The notes under the pieces: generated by a model | Told to the model about the DNA's origin: nothing | The model's input: the letters and a program-made list of their open reading frames with translations, nothing else | Database searches by the model: none | Origin: JALYXI01 sp963795835 | GTDB taxonomy: Bacteria > Acidobacteriota > Terriglobia > Bryobacterales > Bryobacteraceae | Assembly (NCBI GenBank): GCA_963795835.1 | Contig: CAWCJC010000002.1 | Coordinates: 322,322-386,321, forward strand | DNA length: 64,000 nt | Direction: 5' to 3' | In this document: one piece after another, positions 43,554-53,176 of the stretch | Numbering within the stretch: the first letter of the stretch is position 1 | How the letters are laid out: the number at the start of each line of letters is the position of its first letter | Program-made: the position numbers and the translations under genes

Positions 43554-44879
43554 ATGCTGACCCGCGAAGAAGCAAAGAAACTGACCGACAAGGCCCTCAG
43601 CTACTCTACATTTCCGGAGTGCGACGTCTCCGTTTCGAGCGAGGAGAACGCCTCCATTCGTTTCGCGCTGAACGGCATCACCACCTCCGGCTACACCATT
43701 GAGCGCTCGCTCTTCATCACGTCGAGCAAGGACGGGCGCGTGGGAACGACCGTGATCGATGAGTTCGACGATGCCACCATTCAGGCCGCCGTCAAACGGA
43801 CCGAAACTCTGGCGCTGCTGACACCCGCAAATCCTGAACACGAACCTCCCCTTCAGCCGCAGAAATACCCAGTGGTGGAAAACTTCGCCACGTCCACTGC
43901 CAATGCCCGCAATGCTCAAATGATTCCGCATGTACGCGCGATCATTGAGGCTTCGAAGGCGGCAAAATTTGTGGCGGCAGGCTTCTTTGAGCGTTCCGCA
44001 TCCGCCTCTGCAATAGCGAACAAAGCCGGTAATTTCGGCTATGGACGCGTGACGGATTGCAATCTCTCGACGACTGTCCGAACGCCTGAGGGCACCAGTT
44101 CCGGTTGGGCATCGCAGCCCGCGGTGCGCATTGAAGAGATCGATGGAGCGGCAGCGGGTAAGATAGCGGTCGAAAAATGCGCCGCCTGGCGCAACCCGAA
44201 GAAACTCGATCCCGGCAAGTACACGGTAGTTCTGGAACCCACTGCGGTGGGTGACCTGGTCCAACTGCTCGGCTTCAACATGCAGGCCCGCGCAGCCGAG
44301 GAAGGCCGAAGCTTTCTGAGCAAAAAAGGCGGCGGAACGCTACTGGGCGACAAGATGTTTCCGGAACAGGTGACCTTGCGTTCAGACCCCAAGAACGCTC
44401 AGTATTCCGTGCTCCCCTGGGCAGGCGGAAACCTTCCCACCGGTCCCATGACGTGGATCGATCAAGGCATCGTCAGGAATCTTGCTTACGACCGCTATTA
44501 TGCCGGCAAGGCTGGAAAACAGCCGACACCCACGCCTAACCACCTGGTGCTGAGCGGCGGCGACAAGCCGCTGAGCGAACTGATCGCTTCCGTCGATCGG
44601 GGCTTGCTGGTCACCCGCTTCTGGTACATCCGCTTCGTCAACCCGCAAACGGTCCAGCTCACGGGCCTGACGCGCGATGGCCTGTTCCTGATTGAGAACG
44701 GGAAGGTCACCAGCCCCGTGGTGAACTTCCGCTTTAATGAATCGCCCGTCCGGCTGCTTCAGAACATCGTCGCGATGGGCAAGCCCGTTCGCGTGCGGGG
44801 CGGGGAAGGCGATGGGATGATCGCGCCTCCGCTCGTCGTGAAGGATTTTCCGTTTACGAGCTTGTCGGAAGCAGTTTAA
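43554..44879 (+). CDS. TldE/PmbA-family protein, partner of TldD
   Basis: This 441-residue protein has the PmbA/TldE pattern (KLTDKALSYSTFPECDVSVS, NKAGNFGYGRVTDCNLSTTV, ALGWA-like TSSGWASQPAVRIEEIDG, PSSSLVQ-like VLEPTAVGDLVQLLGFNM) and lacks the HExxxH zinc motif, as TldE subunits do. It has no obvious signal peptide, so it might be exported in complex with the Tat-tagged TldD. Start ATG 43554; the stop overlaps the convergent P1 peptidase by 4 bases. Confidence 0.87.
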   Translation: MLTREEAKKLTDKALSYSTFPECDVSVSSEENASIRFALNGITTSGYTIERSLFITSSKDGRVGTTVIDEFDDATIQAAVKRTETLALLTPANPEHEPPLQPQKYPVVENFATSTANARNAQMIPHVRAIIEASKAAKFVAAGFFERSASASAIANKAGNFGYGRVTDCNLSTTVRTPEGTSSGWASQPAVRIEEIDGAAAGKIAVEKCAAWRNPKKLDPGKYTVVLEPTAVGDLVQLLGFNMQARAAEEGRSFLSKKGGGTLLGDKMFPEQVTLRSDPKNAQYSVLPWAGGNLPTGPMTWIDQGIVRNLAYDRYYAGKAGKQPTPTPNHLVLSGGDKPLSELIASVDRGLLVTRFWYIRFVNPQTVQLTGLTRDGLFLIENGKVTSPVVNFRFNESPVRLLQNIVAMGKPVRVRGGEGDGMIAPPLVVKDFPFTSLSEAV

Positions 44880-45829
44880 GCGGCCCTCAGCCCCGGCACC
44901 CCACCAAGGGTGCGGGCCATCCGTACGGCGCGCAGAATTGCCTGCCCCGTGGCCTCTGCCGCGGCAATGCCCAGCGAATCCAGGTTCGCCGAGGCATCTC
45001 CAACCGAAAGCGCGAATACCAGATCTCCATCTACGCTGGTATTCACCGGCGAAAGGGTGCGCGCCATTCCCAGACCCGCAAATTGCGCGAGCTTGGTCGC
45101 ACCGATCTTCGTCAGCCGCGCATTCGTTGCGACCACAGCGAGCGTAGTATTTGACCGCGCTCCCCCAATAGGCGTACCGTTCAGCAGCAAACGCTCACCA
45201 TCGGCAAACTCCTTCGAATCCGCCGATATCCGCACGCCCGCCACAATTTCCCGATTCCGCGGATCCCGCACGTCTCCAAGCGCGTTCACTGCTACCAAGG
45301 ACGAGACCATCACGCCGCCTGCCAAGGTTACGGTGAAGCTGCCGATTCCGCCTTTCATCGCCTGCTTCATTCCCAACATCTTGCCGACCGTCGCACCCGT
45401 ACCCGCCCCAACGCAACCCTCTTCCACGGCATTCGTAGTCGCTGCAGCCGAAGCGGCCTCGCCCATTTCCCGGGTAGGATGCGTGTGCCCGTCCCCAATC
45501 GCCAAATCGAAGAGAATCGCGGCCGGCACAATCGGTACCACGCCGCCACCGAACGGAAACCCAACCTTGCGCCGCTCCAGATACCTTCGCACTCCCGCCG
45601 CGGCCTCCAGCCCGAAGGCACTGCCGCCCGCTAAAACAATGGCGTGAATCCTGTCGGTTACATGAAGCGGGCTGAGCACATCCAGCTCCGCGGTTCCCGA
45701 TGCGGCGCCCCGCACATCCACGCCCGCCACGCACCCGCTCTCGCACAGAATCACCGTGCAGCCCGTCAGGGCCTTAAAGTCCGAAATGTGCCCGACGCGA
45801 ATGCCCGGAATGTCCGTAAGTCCTTTCAT
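44876..45829 (-). CDS. P1-family (DmpA-like) N-terminal nucleophile peptidase
   Basis: A 317-residue protein starting GLTDIPGIRVGHISDFKALTG, with VLAGGSAFGLEAAAGV, GAGTGATVGKMLG and the autoprocessing region GGARSNTTLAVVATNARLTK, where P1 peptidases cleave themselves before a Ser/Thr nucleophile. The family contains D-aminopeptidase DmpA and beta-peptidyl aminopeptidases. No signal peptide is visible. Its start is only 12 bases from the divergent MlaE gene. Confidence 0.87.
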   Translation of the reverse strand: MKGLTDIPGIRVGHISDFKALTGCTVILCESGCVAGVDVRGAASGTAELDVLSPLHVTDRIHAIVLAGGSAFGLEAAAGVRRYLERRKVGFPFGGGVVPIVPAAILFDLAIGDGHTHPTREMGEAASAAATTNAVEEGCVGAGTGATVGKMLGMKQAMKGGIGSFTVTLAGGVMVSSLVAVNALGDVRDPRNREIVAGVRISADSKEFADGERLLLNGTPIGGARSNTTLAVVATNARLTKIGATKLAQFAGLGMARTLSPVNTSVDGDLVFALSVGDASANLDSLGIAAAEATGQAILRAVRMARTLGGVPGLRAA

Positions 45830-45841
45830 TCGTTGCCCGCC

Positions 45842-46636
45842 ATGTTAGCATCGACCAAGGATGCCGACGGATTGCTGGATTCATTAAAAGGACCCGTTCA
45901 GGCCACCCAGGATTTTTTTTCGCTCGCCGGCACCGCGCTTCGCAACCTTTGGCGCAAGCCGCATTATACGGACGACATCCTGCTGCAAATGGACACCATC
46001 GGGGTGGGCAGCCTGCCGATTGTGATCATGACCGGCTTCTTCAGCGGCGCCGTGATGGCCCTTCAGATGGGCCGCGCTCTCGGCCAGTATGGGCAAACGG
46101 GACGCACGGGACAGGTGGTCTCCATTATTCTGGTCCGCGAATTGGGCCCGGTGCTCACCGCGATCGTGATGGCAGGCCGCAACGCTTCCGGCATTGCCAG
46201 CGAATTGGGCTCCATGAAAGTCACCGAGCAGATCGACGCGATGCGCGCATTGGGCACAGATCCCATTCAGAAACTGGTGACGCCCCGCATGATCGCGATG
46301 GCCATCATGCTGCCTTGTCTCACAGTAATCGCCGATTTCGTGGGAATGGTGGGCGGCTTCATGGTGGGCCGCTTCATCTACGGCATCGATACGCACGAAT
46401 ACTGGTCCAGCACCTGGCGCGCCCTGGAATGGAACGACGTCACGCAAGGTCTTCTCAAGCCTTTGGTCTTTTCTTTTGTGATCTCACTTGTCGGCTGCTA
46501 TTACGGCCTTCGCACCACGGGCGGCACGCAGGGCGTGGGCCGCGCCACCACGCAGGCAGTGGTCACATCGAGCGTCGTTGTCTTCGTTCTGACGTTCTTT
46601 CTCACGCGTATCTTCGTTAGCGTGACTCCTTCATGA
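45842..46636 (+). CDS. mlaE: MlaE-family lipid ABC permease
   Basis: The 264-residue membrane protein has the MlaE core: DTIGVGSLPIVIMTGFFSGAVMALQ, LVRELGPVLTAIVMAGRNAS, ASELGSMKVTEQIDAMRALG and TPRMIAMAIMLPCLTVIADF. It is the permease of an MCE-type lipid transporter that moves phospholipids between membranes. ATG 45842 is taken; the longer frame overlaps the divergent gene. Its stop overlaps the ATPase start by 4 bases. Confidence 0.93.
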   Translation: MLASTKDADGLLDSLKGPVQATQDFFSLAGTALRNLWRKPHYTDDILLQMDTIGVGSLPIVIMTGFFSGAVMALQMGRALGQYGQTGRTGQVVSIILVRELGPVLTAIVMAGRNASGIASELGSMKVTEQIDAMRALGTDPIQKLVTPRMIAMAIMLPCLTVIADFVGMVGGFMVGRFIYGIDTHEYWSSTWRALEWNDVTQGLLKPLVFSFVISLVGCYYGLRTTGGTQGVGRATTQAVVTSSVVVFVLTFFLTRIFVSVTPS

Positions 46637-47445
46637 GCGACAGCAATGATGCATTGAAGTTTGTCGATGTCACTACGGGTTTCGACGAAACAGCCGCTCT
46701 GCAGAACGTCTCGTTCGAACTGTGCAAGGGTGAAACCGGCATCATTCTGGGCGTGGCCGGCAGCGGCAAGACGGTCCTTCTCAAAACAGCCATGGGCCTA
46801 CAGAAACCCTGGTCCGGCAAAGTGCTGCTTTTCGGCCAGGATATTACGGTCTTGCCCGAACAGGAACTGTTCAACGTAAGAAGCAAAATGGGAATGCTGT
46901 TTCAAGAGAGCGCCCTTTTCGATTCGCTGAACATCGAACAGAATGTGGCTTACCCGCTGCTGAATCAAACCGCCGTGAAGTGTGAGCCCAGCCAGGTGCG
47001 TCCGCGCGTAAAGGAAGCGCTGGAATTCGTGGAGCTCGGCCAAACCCTGAAAAGTTTTCCCAGCGAACTCTCCGGCGGAATGCGCCGCCGCGCTGCCATT
47101 GCCCGCGCCGTGGTCACCAAACCACCGTTGCTGCTCTATGACTCTCCCACGGCCGGTCTCGATCCCATTACCGCCACCACCATCATGAAGCTCATCATCA
47201 AGGAGCGCGATCTGGACAACACGTCCGCCCTGGTGGTCACGCACCGGTATCAGGATGGAAATCTGGTAGCGAACTTCCGCTACAACCCGGAAACTAGTAA
47301 TCTCGATCCCGCGAAAGGCGAGAACTCCAAACCCACCAAGTTTATAGTGATGAAAGAAGGAAAGGTGATTTTCGATGGGCCCCAGGCGGAACTGGAAACC
47401 CAGAAGGACCCCTACATCATGAAGTTTGTGAAACAACCGAACTGA
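46633..47445 (+). CDS. mlaF: MlaF-family lipid ABC transporter ATPase
   Basis: It has Walker A GVAGSGKTVLL (an AGSGKT variant), Q-loop MGMLFQESALFDSLNI typical of MlaF, signature ELSGGMRRRAAIARAV, Walker B LLLYDSPTAGLDPIT and switch His LVVTHRYQ. Note YDSPT in place of the common YDEPT: the residue after Asp, the catalytic Glu, reads Ser. This may be a real change or a base error. The 270-residue gene overlaps mlaE and is 1 base from the MCE gene. Confidence 0.92.
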   Translation: MSDSNDALKFVDVTTGFDETAALQNVSFELCKGETGIILGVAGSGKTVLLKTAMGLQKPWSGKVLLFGQDITVLPEQELFNVRSKMGMLFQESALFDSLNIEQNVAYPLLNQTAVKCEPSQVRPRVKEALEFVELGQTLKSFPSELSGGMRRRAAIARAVVTKPPLLLYDSPTAGLDPITATTIMKLIIKERDLDNTSALVVTHRYQDGNLVANFRYNPETSNLDPAKGENSKPTKFIVMKEGKVIFDGPQAELETQKDPYIMKFVKQPN

Positions 47446-47446
47446 T

Positions 47447-48520
47447 ATGGCAAATCCGAAAAAGGTCTCCTGGGCGCAACTGCGCGTCGGGCTGGTTGCC
47501 GTCGCCTCGATGTTGATCGCGGCGGTCCTGATCTTCCTGCTGACCGGCAACGGGCATCTGTTTGAGGGGAGTGAGGTCCTGAAAACCTACATGACCGATT
47601 CCGCTGGCATGGCGGAGGGGTCGGCTGTTCGCTTGAACGGCATTTTGGCGGGCAACATTCGCAAGATCCAGCTCTCCGGCTCGAACGATCCGAAGCGGAC
47701 CGTCGAGATTCAGATGGATATCCGCGGCAAGTTCCTCAACATGATTCCGGAAGATTCCATAGCGGGGATCAGTGCCTCAAACCTGCTGGGCGACAAGTAC
47801 ATCAACATTACAAAAGGGAAAAGCTCGAAACACATTGAGCCGCAGGGCGAACTCCGCAGCGCCAATGTGCAGGATATTCCGCAACTGGTGTCGCAAGCAT
47901 CCACCATTCTTTCGCAGTTCCAAAGCGTGGCGGGGCGCGTGGATGCGCTTCTGCAGGACGTCGACGCAGGCAAGGGCAACATCGGCAAGCTGCTCAAGGA
48001 CGAAGAACTCTACACGCGTGTGAACGATACCGCGGCGCAGTTGGATCAGCTGGTGAAAGACGTGCGCAAAGCCGATGGCACGATTCACAAGCTGCTTTAT
48101 GAAGACGGACTTTACAATGACATTCGCAAACCCATTCAAAGGCTGGATGCGATCGTCGCGCAGGTTCAGAATGGAAAGGGCAGCGCGGGCAGGCTGCTGA
48201 ACGATAACGCGCTTTACGACGAAGCGAATCAGAGTCTGGTGGAAGTTCACCACATGATTGACGACCTGAACGCCGGGAAGGGAACCGCGGGCAAGTTGCT
48301 CAAGGACGATGAGGTCTATCGGCAGTTAAACCTGATTGCCACTAAGCTGAGCAGCACCATGGATAAGCTCAACTCGGGGCAGGGTACGCTGGGCCAACTG
48401 CTGGTGAACCCGCAGCTTTACGACTCGCTCAACGGTGCCACCAGAGAAGCTCAGGAGCTGGTGCAGGCCATGCGGCAGAATCCGAAGAAATACTTGCGGA
48501 TTAAGCTAGCGCTCTTTTAA
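47447..48520 (+). CDS. mlaD: MlaD/MCE-domain lipid-binding protein
   Basis: The 357-residue protein has an N-terminal transmembrane helix (VAVASMLIAAVLIFLLTG), an MCE domain (about 40-125; YMTDSAGMAEGSAVRLNGI, GISASNLLGDKYINI) and a long C-terminal region of repeated GKGxxGKLLxDxxLY units (at least five), a helical coiled-coil type seen in long MCE proteins. It would form the periplasmic hexamer through which lipids pass. The C-terminal repeats could span the periplasm. Confidence 0.92.
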   Translation: MANPKKVSWAQLRVGLVAVASMLIAAVLIFLLTGNGHLFEGSEVLKTYMTDSAGMAEGSAVRLNGILAGNIRKIQLSGSNDPKRTVEIQMDIRGKFLNMIPEDSIAGISASNLLGDKYINITKGKSSKHIEPQGELRSANVQDIPQLVSQASTILSQFQSVAGRVDALLQDVDAGKGNIGKLLKDEELYTRVNDTAAQLDQLVKDVRKADGTIHKLLYEDGLYNDIRKPIQRLDAIVAQVQNGKGSAGRLLNDNALYDEANQSLVEVHHMIDDLNAGKGTAGKLLKDDEVYRQLNLIATKLSSTMDKLNSGQGTLGQLLVNPQLYDSLNGATREAQELVQAMRQNPKKYLRIKLALF

Positions 48521-48522
48521 GA

Positions 48523-49324
48523 GTGCCGACCGAGAGCCTCTGCCGCCAACTCATCGTTAACGCGGATGACTTCGGCTTCAGCCGCGATGTGAACGACGGC
48601 ATCGTCGCCAGCCATCGCGACGGCATTCTCACCGCAACCACGCTCATGGCGCAGGGCCAGGCTTTCCGTGCACGCGGTCGAACTGGCCAAGAGCACCCCC
48701 ACGCTCGACATCGGCTGTCATCTGGTTCTGGTGCAAGGGCCCAACCAGCCGCCTGATATCCCGTCACTCATTCGAGCCTTAAGCCGGCGCCAAATCGACC
48801 CGTACCAGGAATTTGCGCGTCAGATCGACATCATTCTCAAAGCCGGCCTCAAGCCCACGCATCTCGATACGCACAAGCACACGCACCTGATCCCCTCCGT
48901 CCGGAACGCGGTGCTTAGGGTTTCCCAAGACTTTGCGATTCCGTTTATCCGCAAACCGCTGGATTTCGCTCGCGACCGGTCCGCCCCGCTGGCCAAACAG
49001 GCAACTGCCGCCCTGATGCGCCTGGCGCTCCGCGGATTCGACCGCCAGCTGGCCGCCGCTCACGGACGGCGGACCCACCATTTCACGGGCTTCCAACTCA
49101 CCGGCCGGATGACGACGGCGACTCTCGCTGCCACGCTTGCCGCGCTCCCCGAAGGATCCACGGAACTGATGTGCCACCCGGGCTTTCTCACCACCGAACT
49201 CGCCCAAGCTCGCACCCGGCTCAAGCAATCGCGCCAGGAGGAACATCGCGCGCTCTGCTCCGCGGAAGTCCGGGACTTATTAGTGCAGAATCGGATACAA
49301 CTTACCTGCTACCGGGATCTATAA
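48523..49324 (+). CDS. ChbG/HpnK-family carbohydrate deacetylase (frameshifted)
   Basis: Reading begins at GTG 48523 (RQLIVNADDFGFSRDVNDGI), with metal-binding DD. One surplus base near 48675 separates LTATTLMAQGQAF from HAVELAKSTPTLDIGCHLVL. The His pair THLDTHKHTHL and MCHPGF follow. This is the YdjC/ChbG fold; the hopanoid-associated member HpnK is the closest by pattern. Repaired length is about 266 residues. Placement 2 bases after the MCE gene suggests a lipid-related substrate. Confidence 0.83.
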
Positions 49325-49334
49325 TACGGGCAGC

Positions 49335-50168
49335 ATGCACCCTCAAGGCGCCGCGACACTGTACGTGGTGGCAACCCCGATCGGCAATCTGGAAGACATG
49401 ACGTTTCGAGCCGTCCGCATCCTGAAAGAAGTGGTCTGGATCGCTTGCGAAGATACTCGCCAGACCCAGAAGCTGCTTCAACATTACGGGATCGATACGG
49501 CAACGGTCAGTTACCACGAACACAACGAGATGGAACGCGCCAAAGAGCTGGTTAGCCGTCTGTTGCAGGGCAGTTCCGGCGCGCTGGTCTCCGATGCCGG
49601 CATGCCTCTGGTTTCCGACCCAGGCTACCGTCTGGTCCGGGCCGCCGTGGAAGCGGGCATCGTCGTTCAGGCGCTGCCAGGCGCGAGTGCCTCGCTGACG
49701 GCCCTTGCGGCATCGGGTCTGCCCACGGATCAGTTCCATTTCGCGGGCTTTCTCCCGGTCAAGTCCGGCCAGCGCCTCCACTGTCTTCAATCCATCAAGA
49801 ACGAAGCCGCTACGACAATCTTCTACGAAGCCCCGCACCGAATTCTGGACGCGCTTACCGATATTGAATCCGCGCTGGGCGACCGTCCGATCGTTCTGGC
49901 TCGCGAACTGACGAAGCTTCACGAACAGTATTTGCGCGGCACCGCGGCTCAAGTACGCGCGCAGCTCCAATCGCAAGATCAGGTCCGCGGCGAGTTTACA
50001 ATCCTGATCGCCAAGGCTCTGAAACCCGAGATCGATGCGACGCCTCTCGACGATGCCGTTGAGAGCTGTATGCGCAACGGGCTCTCGCGTATGGAGGCGA
50101 TGAAGATGGTTGCCCGGCAGCGCGGCCTTTCCAAACGCGAAGTGTATAAGAGCGTCCTGCCGAAGTAG
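49335..50168 (+). CDS. rsmI: 16S rRNA C1402 2'-O-methyltransferase RsmI
   Basis: A 277-residue tetrapyrrole-methylase-fold enzyme: LYVVATPIGNLEDMTFRAV, CEDTRQTQKLLQHYGI, SDAGMPLVSDPGYRLV, LPGASASLTALAASGLP, FYEAPHRILDAL and VLARELTKLHEQYLRG are all RsmI signatures. It methylates C1402 of 16S rRNA at the decoding site. ATG 49335 is 10 bases after the deacetylase stop. Confidence 0.96.
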   Translation: MHPQGAATLYVVATPIGNLEDMTFRAVRILKEVVWIACEDTRQTQKLLQHYGIDTATVSYHEHNEMERAKELVSRLLQGSSGALVSDAGMPLVSDPGYRLVRAAVEAGIVVQALPGASASLTALAASGLPTDQFHFAGFLPVKSGQRLHCLQSIKNEAATTIFYEAPHRILDALTDIESALGDRPIVLARELTKLHEQYLRGTAAQVRAQLQSQDQVRGEFTILIAKALKPEIDATPLDDAVESCMRNGLSRMEAMKMVARQRGLSKREVYKSVLPK

Positions 50169-50206
50169 TGTTTACCGGGTACTGCCGGCAGGTTGTACCA
50201 TGTCAC

Positions 50207-51403
50207 ATGCTCAGAATCTGTTTTGCCGGAGTGCTCCTGGCGTTCGGCTTGAATGCGCAAAAGCCGGTTTCTCAAGCGGCAGTCGACCGCATCACCCGCG
50301 AAGCCATCCTGATCGATACCCACAACGACATCACCTCAAAGACGGTCGACGGCTACGACATCGCCACCCCGAACAAATCCGGCCAGACGGATCTCCCCCG
50401 GATGAGAGGTTTTCTGGGCGCGGAATTCTTCGCCGTCTATGTGGGCGCGAACTACGTAAAGGATAATCACGCCGCCAACCGAACGCTCCAGATGATCGAC
50501 ACGGTACGCACGGATATCATCGCGGCGCATCCCCAAGACTTCATCTTTGCGACAACCGCCGACGATATCGTGCGCGCTCACAAGGAGCATAAGATCGCCG
50601 CGCTCATGGGCATTGAAGGCGGCCACGCCATCGAAGATTCCCTGCGCCTGCTGCGGGACTACTACGCGCTAGGCGTTCGCTACATGACGCTCACCCACTT
50701 CAACACGAACAATTGGGCCGATGCGCAAGGCGACGTCGATGACGACAAAATCGCTCACCATAACGGCCTGACGCCGTTCGGGAAGGACGTTGTCCGGGAA
50801 ATGAACCGTCTGGGCATGATGGTCGATATCTCCCACACCGCGGATAAGACGTTCTTCGACGTGATTGAAACCAGCAGGGTACCGGTTATCGCTTCTCACT
50901 CGGGAAGCCGCGCTGTGTCCAGCTACACCCGCAACATGACCGACGACATGCTCAAAGCTCTCGCGAAAAATGGCGGCGTGATGCAGATCAACTTCGGCTG
51001 CGACTTCCTCTCCCAGCGCTACTACGACGCTTCGAAACCAATAATGGCAAAGTTCCGCCCCCGCTACACGGAAGCCATGGCAATTACGGATCCGGCCGCG
51101 CGGGAAGCCGCAATAGAGAAGATTCAAGCTGAATCGGGCGCCGCGCTGCCGCCCGCGACTATGGCGGATGTGGTCGCACAGATTGAGCATTCAGTGAAGG
51201 TCGGCGGTATCGACCACGTCGGCATTGGGACCGACTTCGACGGCGTCGGCTGTGTTCCGCCCGATCTCGATTCCTACAGCAAGTTCCCTGCGCTCACCCG
51301 CGCTCTGCTCGAGAAAGGATACAGCAGCGAAGACATTCTCAAGATCTACGGCGGAAACGTTTTGCGCGTGATGCGAGCCGTGGAGAACGGGGCCGGGAAA
51401 TAG
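50207..51403 (+). CDS. Secreted M19 (renal-type) dipeptidase
   Basis: A signal peptide (LRICFAGVLLAFGLNAQ) precedes an amidohydrolase fold with the HxD zinc motif IDTHNDIT, the bridging Glu in MGIEGGHAIEDS, LTHFNTNNWAD, VDISHTADKTF and SHSGSRAV, and the terminal IGTDFDGVGCVPPDL. M19 enzymes cut dipeptides, including D-residue-containing ones, in the periplasm. The ATG at 50207 replaces an upstream GTG because it begins the signal peptide. 398 residues. Confidence 0.92.
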   Translation: MLRICFAGVLLAFGLNAQKPVSQAAVDRITREAILIDTHNDITSKTVDGYDIATPNKSGQTDLPRMRGFLGAEFFAVYVGANYVKDNHAANRTLQMIDTVRTDIIAAHPQDFIFATTADDIVRAHKEHKIAALMGIEGGHAIEDSLRLLRDYYALGVRYMTLTHFNTNNWADAQGDVDDDKIAHHNGLTPFGKDVVREMNRLGMMVDISHTADKTFFDVIETSRVPVIASHSGSRAVSSYTRNMTDDMLKALAKNGGVMQINFGCDFLSQRYYDASKPIMAKFRPRYTEAMAITDPAAREAAIEKIQAESGAALPPATMADVVAQIEHSVKVGGIDHVGIGTDFDGVGCVPPDLDSYSKFPALTRALLEKGYSSEDILKIYGGNVLRVMRAVENGAGK

Positions 51404-51421
51404 ACTGTCTTCCGTGTTGCC

Positions 51422-53176
51422 CTAAACGACGGCGAGCGGAATCCGAAATTCCACCAACGTGCCATCCGCGCCCGAGCGGAAGGAAATGGCAGCTCCCGCG
51501 CCATAGCAAAGCTCCAAGCGTCTTCTGACGTTCGCCAGCCCCACACCCGCGCCCGCCCCGCCAGGATTGGGCTCGATTCCCGCGCCGCTATCTTCCACCG
51601 TCACCGACACGGAATCGGTCCCGGCACGCACTCGCAGATGGAGCCAACCAGGCTCCGCGCGCCGCGCCACGCCGTGCTTGATCGCGTTCTCCACCAGCGG
51701 TTGGATGGAAAGGATCGGGATCGGAATGGGTAGCGCGGCATCGTCCACTTCAATTTCACTGGTGAGCCGCGGCCCTAATCGGAGTGCTTCAATCTCCAGA
51801 TAAGCTTTCACAATCTGCAACTCTTCCCCAAGCGGAATGAAAGTCCGCTCCGACTGGAGAAAGTATCGGAAGATCTCCGCCAGATTCAGCACCGTCTTCC
51901 GCGCGCCCGGAGCATCCCGCGGGATGATGCCATACAGAGTGTTCAAAGCGTTGAACAGGAAGTGCGGATTCACCTGAGACTGCAGCGCGCGCAACTCCGC
52001 CCGCGAAACCAGTCTCTCCACTTCGGAAATCCGGAAGCGCTCCACTTCCTCGGAAACCGCGAGCGCCAGCCGGTTCAGGTACTCCAGGTCCTCACTCAGA
52101 TAGCGCCTTCCGCCCTGCCGCCGTCCCAGGAGAATGTAGCGGACTTCTCCTTGCGAAAGCCGAAGTGGCACCACCGCTTCAGCCCAGCGGAACAGTGCGG
52201 AACCGCGGGCGCTTTCAGCGGTAACCTCAGTCCGTGAAGCGCTGAAGAAACGCCCCATCTGATCGGCACTTCGCGCAATGTAATCGGCCTCCGTTTCATC
52301 CGCCGAACGAGAGCGGAATGTTTCCAGCGCCTTCTCGAGCGGTGGCCGCCGGAAAACCACGCGCGTCAGCATTTTCTGTACGCCGGTTCGCAGGATGGCA
52401 AAGCCGATCAGCACCAGGCAGAAGCCGACGATCAGGAGTGCGGGTTGCACGGGGCTGTGTCCGTAAACCTGGAGCGGGAGCAGCCTCACGGTGGCCAGGG
52501 ACACTAAACCCGCGAGCAGCACGTTCGCCAGGAATCGAACGAACGCATCCAGCAGAACAAACCGGTAATCCTGCAGCAGTACGAAAAGCGCAATGGGAAT
52601 TCCCGCGTGGTGAATCACCAATTCGCCGGACCATCCATGGTTGGGCGATTCAGAACCGAAGTGGACGAAGGAAATGGCGAACAGGAACAAACACATGGAG
52701 CCGGCTATGCGCGTCGCATCGTGCGCGCCGGGAACGCGCCGCACCGCAAGTGTTACCGCCGCGGCCAGCGTCAAAATCCCAAAACCCACCGGAATCAAGA
52801 TTAAAGCGGCGCTCTTGATTTGCAAAAGATGAAGGACTACGGCTGCGGCGGCAAGCCCATAACCGGTAATCACGATTCCCCGAAGCCTGCCTTCCAAAGC
52901 CAGTTGCAACAGCACCGCCGGAAGCAAACTTAGCGCCGCAAAGCTTAAAGCCACCGCCATGGCGCGTACATTGGGTTCAGAGACCCAAAGCGCCGTTAGC
53001 GAAATGGCGTCCCACAAGAAGGCCAGAGCCGCTGCCGCAAAGGAAAGCCAACTACCCCGCAGGAATCTCGATCCCGCCCGGTCCTTCAGAAACAGGATTA
53101 AGAACAGCCCGAAGATAACCGCGCCCGCCGTATGGCCAACAATGTTGACCAGCAGGGGCTCATGAATGTCCGGCAC
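51422..53176 (-). CDS. LytS/YpdA-type sensor histidine kinase
   Basis: The 584-residue protein has about seven N-terminal hydrophobic segments, a GAF-like middle domain (about 290-385), the His_kinase box with phospho-accepting His in SQVNPHFLFNALNTLYG and the HATPase N box PLVENAIKHGV. This is the LytS/AgrC-like family that normally works with LytTR response regulators. No such regulator gene is adjacent, so its partner is elsewhere. Its first 17 bases overlap the upstream DsbA-like gene. Confidence 0.88.
   Translation of the reverse strand: MPDIHEPLLVNIVGHTAGAVIFGLFLILFLKDRAGSRFLRGSWLSFAAAALAFLWDAISLTALWVSEPNVRAMAVALSFAALSLLPAVLLQLALEGRLRGIVITGYGLAAAAVVLHLLQIKSAALILIPVGFGILTLAAAVTLAVRRVPGAHDATRIAGSMCLFLFAISFVHFGSESPNHGWSGELVIHHAGIPIALFVLLQDYRFVLLDAFVRFLANVLLAGLVSLATVRLLPLQVYGHSPVQPALLIVGFCLVLIGFAILRTGVQKMLTRVVFRRPPLEKALETFRSRSADETEADYIARSADQMGRFFSASRTEVTAESARGSALFRWAEAVVPLRLSQGEVRYILLGRRQGGRRYLSEDLEYLNRLALAVSEEVERFRISEVERLVSRAELRALQSQVNPHFLFNALNTLYGIIPRDAPGARKTVLNLAEIFRYFLQSERTFIPLGEELQIVKAYLEIEALRLGPRLTSEIEVDDAALPIPIPILSIQPLVENAIKHGVARRAEPGWLHLRVRAGTDSVSVTVEDSGAGIEPNPGGAGAGVGLANVRRRLELCYGAGAAISFRSGADGTLVEFRIPLAVV

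Noticed and set aside
41935..43575. 546-residue antisense ORF over tldD
   Set aside because: It mirrors a clear TldD gene; long antisense frames are common in high-GC DNA and the translation shows no family motif. The same applies to antisense frames over alaS (9775-11112) and the response regulator (3176-4024).
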